DNA of 64,000 bases from the NCBI GenBank assembly GCA_033026295.1, contig CM065175.1, positions 23,818,837-23,882,836 on the forward strand. The letters run 5' to 3'. The notes below the pieces were generated by a model. The model saw only the letters and a program-made list of their open reading frames with translations, had not been told where the DNA came from and searched no databases. This stretch comes from Channa striata. Taxonomy: Eukaryota > Chordata > Actinopteri > Anabantiformes > Channidae. This document shows positions 50,739 through 61,383 of the stretch, piece after piece. Within the stretch, counting starts at the first letter, position 1. Every line of letters begins with the position of its first letter. Position numbers and translations under genes: made by a program.

Positions 50739-53700
50739 ATGCCGCTTGTCGAGAACATGTTTGCGTTCCTGATTTGCATTTTGACACTGCATCATGTGCA
50801 CTCTGCCTGCAATGTGGTGAGTAGATTTCAAATTAACGACCAGGTGGGAACGTGTTTTTGAACATTATAGGATGTTTTATGCACATTAAGCATTTTATAT
50901 GTTTTTCATAAGCTGGAAAAATGTGTTTCCTCAAATACACTTTGTTATTATTTGTTAGTTTGATGCACTGATGTTTCACTGATCTTAACCTCAACTACAT
51001 CAGATTTCTACTATTTTTTAATATATGAAAATGTTTTCATATCATGCATTGCCCAAACGTTAATAGTTGTAACTATATATAAACCTGTGAAAAACCTATT
51101 TATACAATGATTGATTGTTTTCCAGTGTCTTCTCCTCATGTCCTTTTAGGGTACATTGAATCATCGTGAATTTAATTTGGCTTTTTTGACAAAACTGATT
51201 TCTATAACGTAATCAAAATTTTATAAAAATATAAACAAAGTAATTGACTCCATAAGAATTCACCCCCCCCTTCGAAGTGAATCAACTAAACGATGTGGAA
51301 GCCAGTTGGTGTCCAAAGTCAAACCAACTTATTAAATTAAGATTAGCTGAGTGCAGTGAATATTGTTGAGCAGGGAATTTCAATGCTTGAAGTATAAATA
51401 GGCATGTTTCTGGAAGGTCCAGTTACTAGAGAATCACTTCCCCAGCCCACAACAACAGCACACAAACGAAACAACATTGCAATCATTTCAGGTTGCAGAA
51501 AAGCTCAATCGTACAATGAATAGAATCAAATTTTAGCATCGGTGAATATCTGCGGAAGGTTTAACATTTAAAGCCATTGCTAAGAAATGGAAAGTGCAGA
51601 CGGCAGATATGACGCCTGTGACCCCTCTGAGCTACAACCTTCTGCAGCTGACGTACGGCAAACTGCGCAAACAGCAACTGTTGCTGGAGTTCGTTGGGGG
51701 AAAACGGTCAAATTAAACCTTTAGAATTTGTCAGATCATATGTGCAAGACTCATGTCGAGTAGAACAAGTTTCCAAGTTCTGATGAAAGTGACGTTTTTT
51801 GACCGTCAGGCTGGATGTTGGGACCGGTGAAGAACCCAGGCAACAGGTGCTGTGCAGTGAGTCCCACCTCGGCTTCAAGAGCTTTTAATCCCTTAAGTGG
51901 AGTCACACGTCATACATGTCCCTCATGTATGGTCGCTCAGATTTTGGGCAGCATAAAAAAAGCCGATTTATACTTGTGCCATGAGTGGACCTGCAGTCCC
52001 GGGGACATAACTGTTTTCAAGTGTCTTTTTACACACTTGCCAAAAGTGTTATTTTGTCTTCATGGGGTAGTTAATAATTCTAATTATTCATGTCGTGGAT
52101 CAAATACACTCACCTGCATTCAGGTGATTTCCATTTAACCACTTGGCTTCCAAGGGGGGGGGTGTTTTTATAGGAATGGTCTTTCAGTCAAGTCAAATTA
52201 TCCCCTTTTAATTCATCACGGCACTGAAAATACTTGTGTGTAAGGAATTTGCTTTGCTGTTTCACTGAGAACCTAATTTGAATTTCTTCTCTCTCTGCTG
52301 CGTGTCACAATGTAACCACAGCAAGGTAAGCACGACGTTAAACGCACCAGACATGCTCAACTTCACAGAGATATTTTATTTACCAGCATCAGCTTGGAAA
52401 ACATGATAATAAGTCTCCCAATAAGATTATGGGATTTGGGGCAATCATCTCTAAATGATCTTTTGTTATGTTAACTAATTTCAGAGCAATTAAACAGGGA
52501 CGTGTTTGTGAGTCATATGGTGAACATTAAGTCTCCAGAGTAAATATCGTTCTTTCTTATGTCTTCCTGGTATTTACACATCAATTTTAAGTGTGTGTGT
52601 ATTTCTCTGTGTGCATGTGCGCAGAATTATGCCCAGAAAACACAAACATTCAGGCTGAGATCGTTGACCAGCACAACATGTTCAGGAGAGCCGTTCAGCC
52701 GACTGCTTCTGACATGCTAAAAATGGTAAGTCCGCTTTCTAATCACATAATATAAGTAGTTTAGATAAATAATTCCAGTACTTTTTAAGAGTTTGCTGTC
52801 TCTAATTTGTGGGCAGGAACGTGGGTGAGGTCTTTCGCACACAGAGCTTGTCAAAACTCCAGGTTATAATTTGATGACTCAACTTTAAATGCAGTAAATC
52901 ACACTAGCTTAAGCAGCTCCAAACCACAGATGTTCAAAATGATCAACAAATGCTCTTAAATAATGTGTTTATTATATATAAAATAGGGAACCAAGCCCAA
53001 CTGTCAATCAGAGATTTTTGTGTGTGTGTGTGTGTTTTGTTAAAAGTTCACCACCTTTTAAGTCACAAAGCCCCCGATATTCCAAACTTTTCCGACACAC
53101 GTGAAACTTCTCGACATGCATTTATGTTTTTTCATTTTACAGAGCTACAGTGAGGAGGTAGCAGCCAGTGCTCAGGCCTGGGTGGATCAATGTGCTCTGG
53201 CTCATGGAACCCCAAGCACTCGCATGCTTGATGGTAAATTTCCCCCTTTTTTATTCAAATCTCTCTTTGTTTCCTTTTCACTGTGATCCACTTATGCTGC
53301 GAACGTAAATATTCCCTCCGAAAATACAAACGTTCCTGGTGAACTGACTCACCGTGTGACTGATGGCCGGAGTCACAGTGAACATTATCTTATCAGCAGT
53401 CTTAATGCCTTCTTTTAATGACAAATTACACACAATGTGATATGTTATCATTAAGGAGATTATAATCGGCAGGCCCATTAATGAAGTCACTTTTGTCCGA
53501 ATAATGTAATCTACTGGGGCATGAAAACCCAACTCGTGACTCATGTGTTTCTCAACATCCAACAGGATACGAATTGGGTGAGAATCTGTTCTATTCATCT
53601 GAGCCTTATCCGTGGAAGGACATCGTCACTGCCTGGCACAGTGAGTGGGTAAACTTCAAGTACCCCAATGAAACGCCTGACGGCTACACGTCTGGCCACT

Positions 53701-56001
53701 ACACACAGGTAAGCGTTAAAAGCAGTGTGTCGACACAGCAAATCATGGAGGTTTATGAGATTCATGTCCCATTCTAGATATTAGACAGGCTATGGGAAAA
53801 TGGGCCATGGAAAAATCCCCCCCTCCCTCCTTCTCTTTATGACGTACCGGATGAATTTTTTGCAACTTTCAGTCATTATTGTGATCTCTTTTTTTCACTT
53901 GATTTGCTGTTTATTGGTGGCAATTTCTATCACTTTATTTTATGATCTTTTGTGCTAATCTTTTACTTTGTAGTCATGTTATGTCGTTTAACTTAGCTCT
54001 GTGGGTTTTAAAAATGAACTATAATTATTAATCACTTTATCCGAAGGCTCTGGCTTAGGGCCCTGCTGAATGCCAGGCTCATAGATCAAAAAAAAAAATG
54101 CTTGCATCTGAAGAGGGACTGGCTGTAGTGATGAACTCACTTTTGCATTTCTTCTCCACTCAAATTGTCAAATAATTATTTTGGTGTTTTTTTTGTTTTT
54201 TGCATAATCTGAGCAAATTGCAGGCATAAAACACTAAATGATGCTAATGTCGTTCAATATCTGCTGGAGGTGCACATTCAGGGAGGCGTTAAAAAACCAA
54301 GTTCAACAAATCTATCTAGGCCCTAAAATGCAATTCCCTATACGGGCAATAAGTGTGACTGATCCTTTAACCACAAAACATCCCTTTAAAAAGCTTTTAC
54401 CGTATTTTTCGGACCATAAGCCGCTACTTTTTTCCGACGTTTTGAACCATGCGGCTTTTACAGAGATGCGGCTTTTCTATGAATTTTTCTGCAGCCCTCA
54501 GATGGGCGCTGTAGATGGAAGTCAGTGCAAACAAAAAAGCGCCAGTTTTTAGACGCACAACAGCAAACATCAGCACTTTTACTGCCGTGTTACAGGCACC
54601 ATTCAGGTTCAGGTGTATGAATAAACACTTATGGTACAAAATCTTTTGTTGAGCGCAGCAACTCCTGCGTAATTCGTGAAGAATAAGAGACGTCTTCTCC
54701 TTTGGCTATGGAACAAGCCGTTTAATTATAACAAGGACGTTTTTGTCGGCTCTGTACATTCAGCCACACATACACGTAAACGCACTCTTTACCGTAATGC
54801 CGGTAAAACAGCGCACAGAACATCCTCATGCCTACTGTGAACAATGAGTAGGAGCGCATACAACAGATATTATTTCTCAGCCTGGATATTGGCGGCTTAT
54901 AGTCCGATCCCAAAATATATATTTCTTTTAAATTTTAGCGGGGGCGGCTTAAATTTAGGTGCGCTCTATAGTCCAGAATTTACGGTAAATGACTTTTCAC
55001 ATTGCTGTGACATAATACTAGTTGCTTTGGTGTTTAAAGAAGTGTGAAGAATGACATGCATAAATGAAATATAAAAAACGAATCATGAGTTTGTTTAGAT
55101 GTTTGCATATTAAAGTCACATTTTCTTTTTAATCCGGTCAGGTTGTGTGGAACAGCTCCTACAAAGTTGGCTGTGGAGTGGCACTGTGCTTCAACAGCGT
55201 CTATTACTACGGCTGCCATTATTTCCGAGCGTAAGTGACTCACGTTCACCACTCAAAAGTCTAAAATCCCAACACTTTGTCCATGTGGCAAAAGCTTCAA
55301 GGCCTTGATTGATATTGAACCAGCTTTTACTGGATTTAGTTTTGATGGTAAATGTACATGAATGCCATTAAACTTCCCCTATCCTGAGATCCTTATATTA
55401 AAATGTCTCACTTTTTATGCTGAAGAACTCCTCCAGATGACATCATTCGAACTCCTTATGATAAAAAAAAACCCTGGTCTTGTAGCTAGAAGCAAAGAAA
55501 TCTTTTAATACAGGGAAGTCAGATGGAAGTGTAAAGCCATGGTGGTATCGTCCTTTAACAGTGTTGAAAAACTATATGAAAATGTCAATACAGTGAAGAC
55601 ATTTATGGAGGTCAAATTGTATTAAAAATAAAAACAAAAAACATTTGTTTGCATTTAACAGAGGAAACTTCGAGCCATGGCCCCCTTACAAGGCTGGACC
55701 CCCATGTGGCCTCTGTCCTAATGCCTGTGAAGACAAACTCTGCAGTAAGCCCGAGATATTAAGATTGTTCTGGATTATCAGTGTGGCAAATAGGATGGAT
55801 GGTGAAAAGGTATGTGCTGCACTCACTGAGCTAATCTCACTATTATTTTTTGATATTTCAGCCAACCCCTGTCCACATATAAACAAAATCCTCAACTGTC
55901 CATCCTGGAAAGAGGCGGTAGGCTGCAGCGATCCTGAAGTGTACAAGTCGTGTGCTGCCTCATGCTTATGCACAGATGAAATCATTCCAGTATACAAATA
56001 A
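50739..56001 (+). CDS. Cysteine-rich secretory protein (CRISP family), complete, 9 exons
   Basis: Coding segments: 50,739-50,816; 52,322-52,325; 52,625-52,725; 53,143-53,233; 53,566-53,708; 55,142-55,230; 55,662-55,744; 55,862-56,001. All have GT-AG junctions and compatible phases, giving 242 residues (human CRISP2 has about 243). Residues 1-23 are a signal peptide ending HVHSA. The CAP domain spans about 30-170, with the expected tetrad His44, Glu97, Glu118 and His136, the signature GHYTQVVW (135-142) and a second signature ending in GCHYFRAGN, where the usual Pro is Arg. The hinge plus ion-channel-regulator domain (184-233) has ten cysteines; with six in the CAP part the family total of 16 is met. 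Asn126 and Asn143 are N-glycosylation sequons. CRISPs are secreted proteins of the reproductive tract, other secretions and venoms that can modulate ion channels; the role here is unknown. No frameshift is seen. Subfamily naming in fish is uncertain, so no symbol is given. Confidence 0.92.
51240..52175. mobile_element. Tc1-like DNA transposon relic in a CRISP intron
   Basis: The left end contains AATTGACTCCATAAGAATTC and ACCCCCCCCTTCGAAGTGA. The right end (52,149-52,175) contains CCAAGGGGGGGGGTGTTTTT, its imperfect inverted match. Inside, phrases such as CTGGAAGGTCCAGTTACTAG and CATTGCTAAGAAATGGAAAG correspond to Tc1-like transposons of fish and other vertebrates. The copy is shortened to about 0.94 kb with stops throughout, so no transposase can be made. 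Confidence 0.75.
52322..52325 (+). other. 4-nt microexon of the CRISP gene
   Basis: The four bases CAAG are flanked by an acceptor (pyrimidine tract TTTCTTCTCTCTCTGCTG, then CCACAG) and a strong GTAAGC donor. Exon 2 ends in phase 0 and the exon at 52,625 needs one preceding base, so exactly 1 mod 3 nucleotides must lie between. CAAG supplies Gln27 and the first base of Glu28. A weak alternative is a shifted donor in exon 2 (GTAGAT at 50,821), which would also restore the frame. Confidence 0.65.
54396..54989. mobile_element. Non-autonomous DNA transposon in the CRISP intron after exon 6
   Basis: The element starts TTTACCGTATTTTTCGGACC followed by ATAAGCCGC and ends at TACGGTAAA; reverse-complemented, the end reads TTTACCGTAAATTCTGGACT followed by ATAG. 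The terminal inverted repeats share TTTACCGTA plus an extended GGACTATAAGCCGC-like inner part. This family is widespread in vertebrates. At about 594 bp it has no transposase. The superfamily is not assigned here. Confidence 0.8.
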
Positions 56002-56158
56002 TATCCTGTCTGCAGCTGACTGTACTATTCACACTTTGCACATTGTTCTTGGGTTTTCAGGCTAATTCTAATTTCATTAGAAAGACAACAATTCATTTAA
56101 ACCTTTAACCACTGACACAAGCAAGAAATCATATCATATCTACCAGAAATAACTGGAA

Positions 56159-56593
56159 ATTAAAATCTGCTCATATTTAATCACAACACGGTGTTCCTTT
56201 TTGTTTTGTTTTGTTTTTTGCATGCATATGCTAAATTTGTAAATTTAAACTATATATAATCATACTATTAAAACTGCATTAAAAAGCAAATAGTGTTTGC
56301 TCTGCTTTGGTCGTGGTTGTTTTGAAACTGAGAAGTATTCATGTTTTCATGATTTAGATTAATGATGAATGATTTCACTATTACACAGACGTTTTTAAGT
56401 TTTTCATCGTGTATTTGCAGTGTGCAACAGTTTTGTCAGACCTAAACTAAACATCTAATGTTGTCATCCCTAATATTATATGTATATATATGTTTTGTTT
56501 TTTGTGTCTTTGTTTTGTTTGGGGTTTTTTATTTTTTTTTGCAAAAGGGACTCAATCTTGAAACTAAAGGACCAAGGAAGAGTTTGAAATAAA
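56159..56593 (+). terminator. CRISP gene polyadenylation signals
   Basis: A proximal ATTAAA at 56,159 lies 158 bases after the stop codon. A canonical AATAAA at 56,588-56,593 is followed by a GTTGTTT element. Either could define the 3' end, giving 3' UTRs of roughly 180 or 610 bases. Confidence 0.55.
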
Positions 56594-57161
56594 AAGTTGT
56601 TTCCTCATTGATTTGGCCGAACTGTTGAACCCTGAGAATAATAAGTGTTTAGTTGTGTTTAACTCTTACTTTTCTTGACCTGCAAATTGGATCAAACAGC
56701 ACGAGACGCAGTAAGAAACTGCGTGGGGACAGATAGTTCTCTCAGTTAGCGTGAGAGTGGAAAAATGAATACTGGACTCAACATTTATCAGGTGACAGGC
56801 AATGTGATTCCAAATATCCTGTTAATGGTGCGCTGTCTCTGCTGGTGTGTAAATACACAACTGTTGGTGACAGGTTTGGGTTAGTTCAGATCTGTACAAC
56901 AAAAATAGACATTGACAGGAATGATTTCACTGCCACTGTGGACAAGTTCGGAAAAAAAAAAAAAACCCTGACCTAATTCAGCAGCAAAGCAGAGAGCATC
57001 TCCAGGTAAATGTGCAGCTTCCGTGTTAAACCTCCAGTGCTCAAATTTACAGGGAAGCAGTTTTACTGCAGTGTCTTGTAAAACAATTGCCAATAAAAGG
57101 CTAGTGCCAAGTACTGTGGAACAAACAGAGCACAGCCAAGTATCTCTGGAGTACTGAGTGT

Positions 57162-57189
<28 letters not shown>
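57162..57189. repeat. (CA)n microsatellite
   Basis: A perfect CA run in intergenic DNA. Confidence 0.95.
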
Positions 57190-57192
<3 letters not shown>

Positions 57193-58499
57193 CTTCCATC
57201 GGAACTTTAACATTACTATGAGTGATACCAAAAGATATGAGGTTTTGTATCAGAGAAACTTAAAACTCAAGTTTCTTATGGTTCTTCTTTAGGGAGTTTG
57301 AGTCGAGTTTGATCCATAAAGTAAATATCGTTGCATCTGTTACATAGCTATGAATTTACACGTGAGCATAACCTTGTCATACAATTACAAACAGAAAACT
57401 CTGTGTTCTATGCCAGGCTCTACAGATAAAGTCTGACACATAAAAAGATTAATATCCTAAAAGACAATTCAGTGCTTCCCATAGTGGCTAATATAGGAAA
57501 GTCATCTTAGACTGTGGAGGTTTTTCACACATAGATCAAATCACCACATCTCCTTAGACCACCTCTCCCTACACAACAGACACGGCTCACACTGTGCATC
57601 AGAAATATTACATCCTACTCTATTAATTAATAAACAAAAAAATAACTCTTTCATATAAGCCACTGTTGAGACAGGTCTGTTCCAAATTTGCATCTATGTT
57701 TGTCAGTACATGCATAATAAGCATTTTAAAACTCGTAAAATTTCTTCTGACATCCTCTGGAACAGTTTTCATCGTTAGAAGAGTAGACGATGTCATCTCA
57801 ATGAGTTCGAGGTGCAGACCCATCAAAACCAAAGGCATCAACATCATTTGCACTGAAATCTCCTCTGGATGATGTCATCTGAAGGCATTTTTCAGCTCAA
57901 GGCAGAGACATATTTTAATATAGGGGACTCAGATATTATAGGTATTGTGTCATTCATTCAATATTTACTGCCAAAACTTCAACTGCAAGAAGATGAAAAT
58001 CAGTTAATTTGATGACAATAAAACTTTTACACATTTTAGCCGACATGCTCATATTGATAAGAGCATATTCACAAAGAAGAAGAATAACAATGAACGTGTT
58101 GATGTAAAAAACCTAAATGATGCACAAAGGCAAACATATTGAATAAAACTTTTTTTTTAATTCAAATTTATGTCTACAGCAATAAGGAATAACTTAGTCT
58201 CTTCAAGTCAAATATATAAATAAAGACTCATATTTTATAGCAGGTGCAAAGGGAAAAGAATGGTCTAAGAAGGGTTGACTGGCTGCCTGTTGGCAGAAGA
58301 GGAAAAAGTTATTAAAATCCTGTTGAATAACCAAAAACCCGGAGACCAGCAGATGGCCCTGTTGTACAGCTAAAACCACATCAGCTGCTGCTGGATCTTC
58401 AACTGTTCTGTTAATGTGCCTTTGTTTTAACCAGTGGCATATGACTACAAATCATAAAATAATGCATACTAATAAATACAATTTTACCATGCTTGAATG

Positions 58500-58690
58500 A
58501 TATTGTTGGTTCTGCTGGAGGCTTCTTTCATTAAAGGGTTTCCCCTCTCCACTGTTGACGATGGCTGCTCAAGGGGGATTTGTTGGGCTTCCTTTACATA
58601 TCTATATAGTCTTGACTTTTTAATATAAAGTATCCTGAGATGACCATGTTGTGAATTTGTGCCATATAAATAACCTTGAATTGAATATTG
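58500..58690 (+). repeat. Teleost interspersed repeat 3' tail
   Basis: Contains TTAAAGGGTTTCCCCTCTCC then ACTGTTGACGATGGCTGCTC, later AATATAAAGTATCCTGAGAT and GTGAATTTGTGCCATATAAA, ending TTGAATTGAAT. These are recognisable decayed phrases of a common fish repeat whose consensus reads AATATAAAGCGCCTTGAGGC and GTGATTTGGCGCTATATAAA. Confidence 0.8.
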
Positions 58691-60059
58691 CACTGCTCTT
58701 GCTTATTAGAATTTAAACCAAAGACTGCTGATGACTATTATTGTCGCCAACTTGATACTGGGTGGGAATATTTTTACAAAGCGTCTGATGCAAATAAAAG
58801 GCAGTTAATATTACTTCATCGTGGCTATTTGTTCATCATCTGCATGCACTGCCCACATAAAGAGGAACATATGACACACAGAGTGACTCTAATCAGAAAA
58901 ACAATTGTCATGTGATCCTTTCTGGAGGCTAACAGAGAGGCATCATATGTAGCTTCTGAACAAAGTTGACAATAACATGATTAATGATACTGATTTTTTT
59001 TTTTGCTGATTGTTATGTGTAATGACTTTATTAGTTTAAAACTAATTGACGACCACGAGGAGCCAGTGAAGTTAGTGGTTCAAACCTTCATCCTCTGCCA
59101 AACAAAAATTTCTATTTTAAGCTTTATGCTCATTTTTCCTAAGTGTCATTCTGACACATTCTTTTCTGAGATCAACTTTATCTGTAGGAGCGACTTTGAG
59201 TGAGTTTCTTTAGAGTGAGTATTTGTTGCTGCTAAAAATGCCTTTAATTACATCATTTATAGTATTTTTGGTAAATGACGATATTTCAAAGGACACAGGC
59301 ATAAAAATTGTTTGTGGTCTCTACTGTTTGGGCGTGTGTGTGTGTTAAATGACTTTGTCGTGATCTGAATTTTGTGTTTAATTTCTTGCTTGTCTTCTGA
59401 TGTTTTTGCCAACTTGTTCAGTTTTAGAATTTAATAAAATTTCTCTTTTAAATATTTCTTGATGTTGGATGTTGCACTCTTGTAGGCGTTTGAGTTGTTT
59501 TGCCTTTCCAGGTTTGTGTATTTGTATGCATTACATTTGTATGTCATTTCTTGCTGACCATTCTGCTTTATGCCATTTCTTCTTAAGTTCTGGGTGTTGT
59601 TGAACTTCCTTGTTTGCTTTTAAAAAGTTTCAGATACATTTTGCTCTTAACATTTGTTCCATTTTATTGAGCTTTTGTAGTTTGTCGGTATATTTTTATG
59701 GTTTGCACCGATGCCTTGTTGGCTTTTGTCTTTTATGTATTTTTGTGTCACGTTTTGTGCTGTTTTATATGTGTTTTGTTGTTTATCTTTGCAAAGTTAA
59801 TATTTTGGGGAGTTTCTTTTTTTTTTTACTTCGAATTATTAATCTCTCCTTTGCTCTTGACAACTTTTATGTCGCTTTGATTTTTTTTCCCCATTTTATA
59901 TTTTGTAAGTTGGAACATTAAATTTCCATTTTATGGAATATTTTTCCTTTCTTTTCTTTTCTCTTCTCGTTGTGTTTTTAGCCTATTGCTGACCATACGT
60001 TCTGGAAAACTACACGTGTACCGTTAAAGTAGAACAGTAAAGAACAGATTGCTCCCTCT

Positions 60060-60555
60060 GTGTGACCGAACCTCTCCGGACCGAACCTGACGGACCACGC
60101 GCTCTGTCGTGCAGGAAAGGGGGCGTTTCCGGTGCCGGTGAGAAAATAATTAGCTTTGATTGACAGCACGGGCTTTTTTTTTTGTGCGCGTGTGGCGCGT
60201 TCACGAGACGTACACAACTTCGCTCCTTAGAAACGAGCTCACGTCTGACGGTTCTCCGAGAAGAAGCGACGGGACGAAAGAGAGAAAAACCTACTGGACA
60301 ACCGCCGGCGGCGGGGACGGACCGTCCTCCTTTGTTCGCTGACCAGCCTCCAGCAGCCTCCTCGCGTTCACTGGACTCTGGCTCTGAAAACTAACTTCGC
60401 CGAGCTAGCTAGCGAGCAGCTCGCCTTGCTAACTGACGCTAGCACCGCTCCACTCCACCGCTCAGCAGCGGCGGCGGCGGCTCCCGTCACTTGCGGCGGT
60501 AACTCAACGGGGAAACCGACAGAGAACAATCGGAAACACAAGGCAGCTTCAACAG
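60060..60555 (+). promoter_or_regulatory. plcl2: plcl2 CpG-island promoter and non-coding exon 1
   Basis: The composition changes abruptly from T-rich to CpG-rich. There is a GGGGGCG box near 60,119, no TATA box, and a GCG-repeat leader (60,464-60,480), typical of a broad CpG-island promoter. Non-coding exon 1 probably starts around 60,150-60,250 and ends at 60,555 in AACAG followed by GCAAGT. That is a GC-type donor matching the rest of the consensus perfectly. An alternative GT donor is GGCG/GTAACT near 60,499. Confidence 0.6.
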
Positions 60556-60934
60556 GCAAGTAGAACGAGCACCGCCACGTTACACGATGAACCCGTTGGT
60601 GACCCGGGAACTTCACGCGCTTTGAACGTGTGTGTAACGTTCGCGTTACTAAGCAGCGCTGCGCTGAGGCGCGCGCGTGTGTCACTGCTCCATGAAAAGG
60701 GAATGAAAACGGTGCGAATCGAATTTCACGAAATACGGGAAAGAAACCAGAAGCTCGCACATAAAGGGAAGCGCGGCGCTTACGTGCCTCTTGTGTTGCA
60801 TGTACGGCAGCGTTCACTGATTGTAAGTTAACATCCGCATTCGGTGCACACTCACTCCATGTGACTTCGGGGCTCAATAGTGTTTCACTGCTGCGGCTCA
60901 CGGTGCTGCTAATCGCCGCGTCTTCTCTTCACAG

Positions 60935-61131
60935 AGCACGATGCTCGGAGCGGGCGCCTCCGTGTGCAGGGATCCGGCAGAGACGTGCACCGGCAGATGA
61001 TACGGCAGAAACGTGTGCAAATGTCAGGAGGCAATAGACGGGGCAGGAAATCGGCGTGACGCTGAACCACAAGGCGTTTGCTCCCCAGCAGCCTGCCAGT
61101 CTGCGTGTGACCGTGTGTGCTCGAAGTGCCC
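60935..61131 (+). promoter_or_regulatory. plcl2: plcl2 5' leader with two overlapping upstream ORFs
   Basis: Exon 2 starts after the acceptor TCTTCTCTTCACAG. The leader has a 20-codon uORF at 60,941-61,000 and a 21-codon uORF at 60,997-61,059. They overlap by four bases (ATGA), so termination of the first coincides with the start codon of the second. Both end before the main ATG at 61,132. This suggests translational control. The frame of the main ORF has a TGA at 61,108, which supports the chosen start. Confidence 0.6.
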
Positions 61132-61383
61132 ATGGCGGAGAGCGGGGAGGACGGCAGCCTGCCTCCATTAAACCGCGGGCACACGGCCGTGCCCAGCGAG
61201 GAGGCGGCTGCTAAGACGCATTGCGAAGTGTCGGTCTTGAATGGAGAGTGCGGGATGTCGGAGAACACGGTCGGTTCGGGATCCCGCGTCGCACCCTGCA
61301 GCCAAACCGGAGTGGAACCCGCCAACACCTCCGTCGACTTGGACGCCAAATGTGAAATACCACGGAGGAGCAGCATTATCAAG
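61132..61383 (+). CDS. plcl2: Phospholipase C-like protein (PRIP family), first coding exon
   Basis: Encodes 84 residues starting MAESGEDG and ending in IPRRSSIIK, immediately followed by a GTAAAC donor in phase 0. The start lies in a good context (GTGCCCATGG). From memory, PLCL1 and PLCL2 share PRRSSIIK followed by a KKTVSFSSMP segment from the next exon, and both have a variable acidic/serine-rich N-terminus encoded by exon 1, so the exon boundary fits. PLCL proteins resemble PLC-delta (PH, EF-hand, X-Y barrel, C2) but are catalytically inactive; they bind Ins(1,4,5)P3 and PP1/PP2A, and affect GABA-A receptor trafficking and immune-receptor signalling. None of those domains lies in this exon. 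The choice of plcl2 over plcl1 rests mainly on the neighbouring rftn1, since RFTN1 pairs with PLCL2 and RFTN2 with PLCL1 in vertebrates. The N-terminus is short compared with human PLCL2. Confidence 0.85.

Larger units (their letters stand above)
56620..60050. other. Intergenic region between the CRISP gene and plcl2
   Basis: AT-rich sequence with a CA microsatellite at 57,162-57,189 and an interspersed repeat tail at 58,500-58,690. A strongly T-rich stretch at about 59,380-59,990 generates long hydrophobic chance frames. I see no exon with supporting splice sites or similarity. Confidence 0.6.

Noticed and set aside
51815..52138. 107-codon frame inside the Tc1-like relic, as possible transposase
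   Set aside because: The translation does not show the DDE or helix-turn-helix features of Tc1 transposases; it is residual sequence in a decayed element.
57623..57872. Overlapping frames on both strands near 57.7 kb
   Set aside because: No similarity to known proteins and no splice sites; overlapping frames on both strands are typical of chance.
59610..59921. Hydrophobic 103-codon frame suggesting a membrane protein
   Set aside because: The region is extremely T-rich, so Phe/Leu/Cys-rich frames arise by chance; no splice or promoter context.
60368..60901. 177-codon open frame on the minus strand over the plcl2 promoter
   Set aside because: CpG-rich DNA has few stop codons. The frame is antisense to the leader and shows no family similarity.
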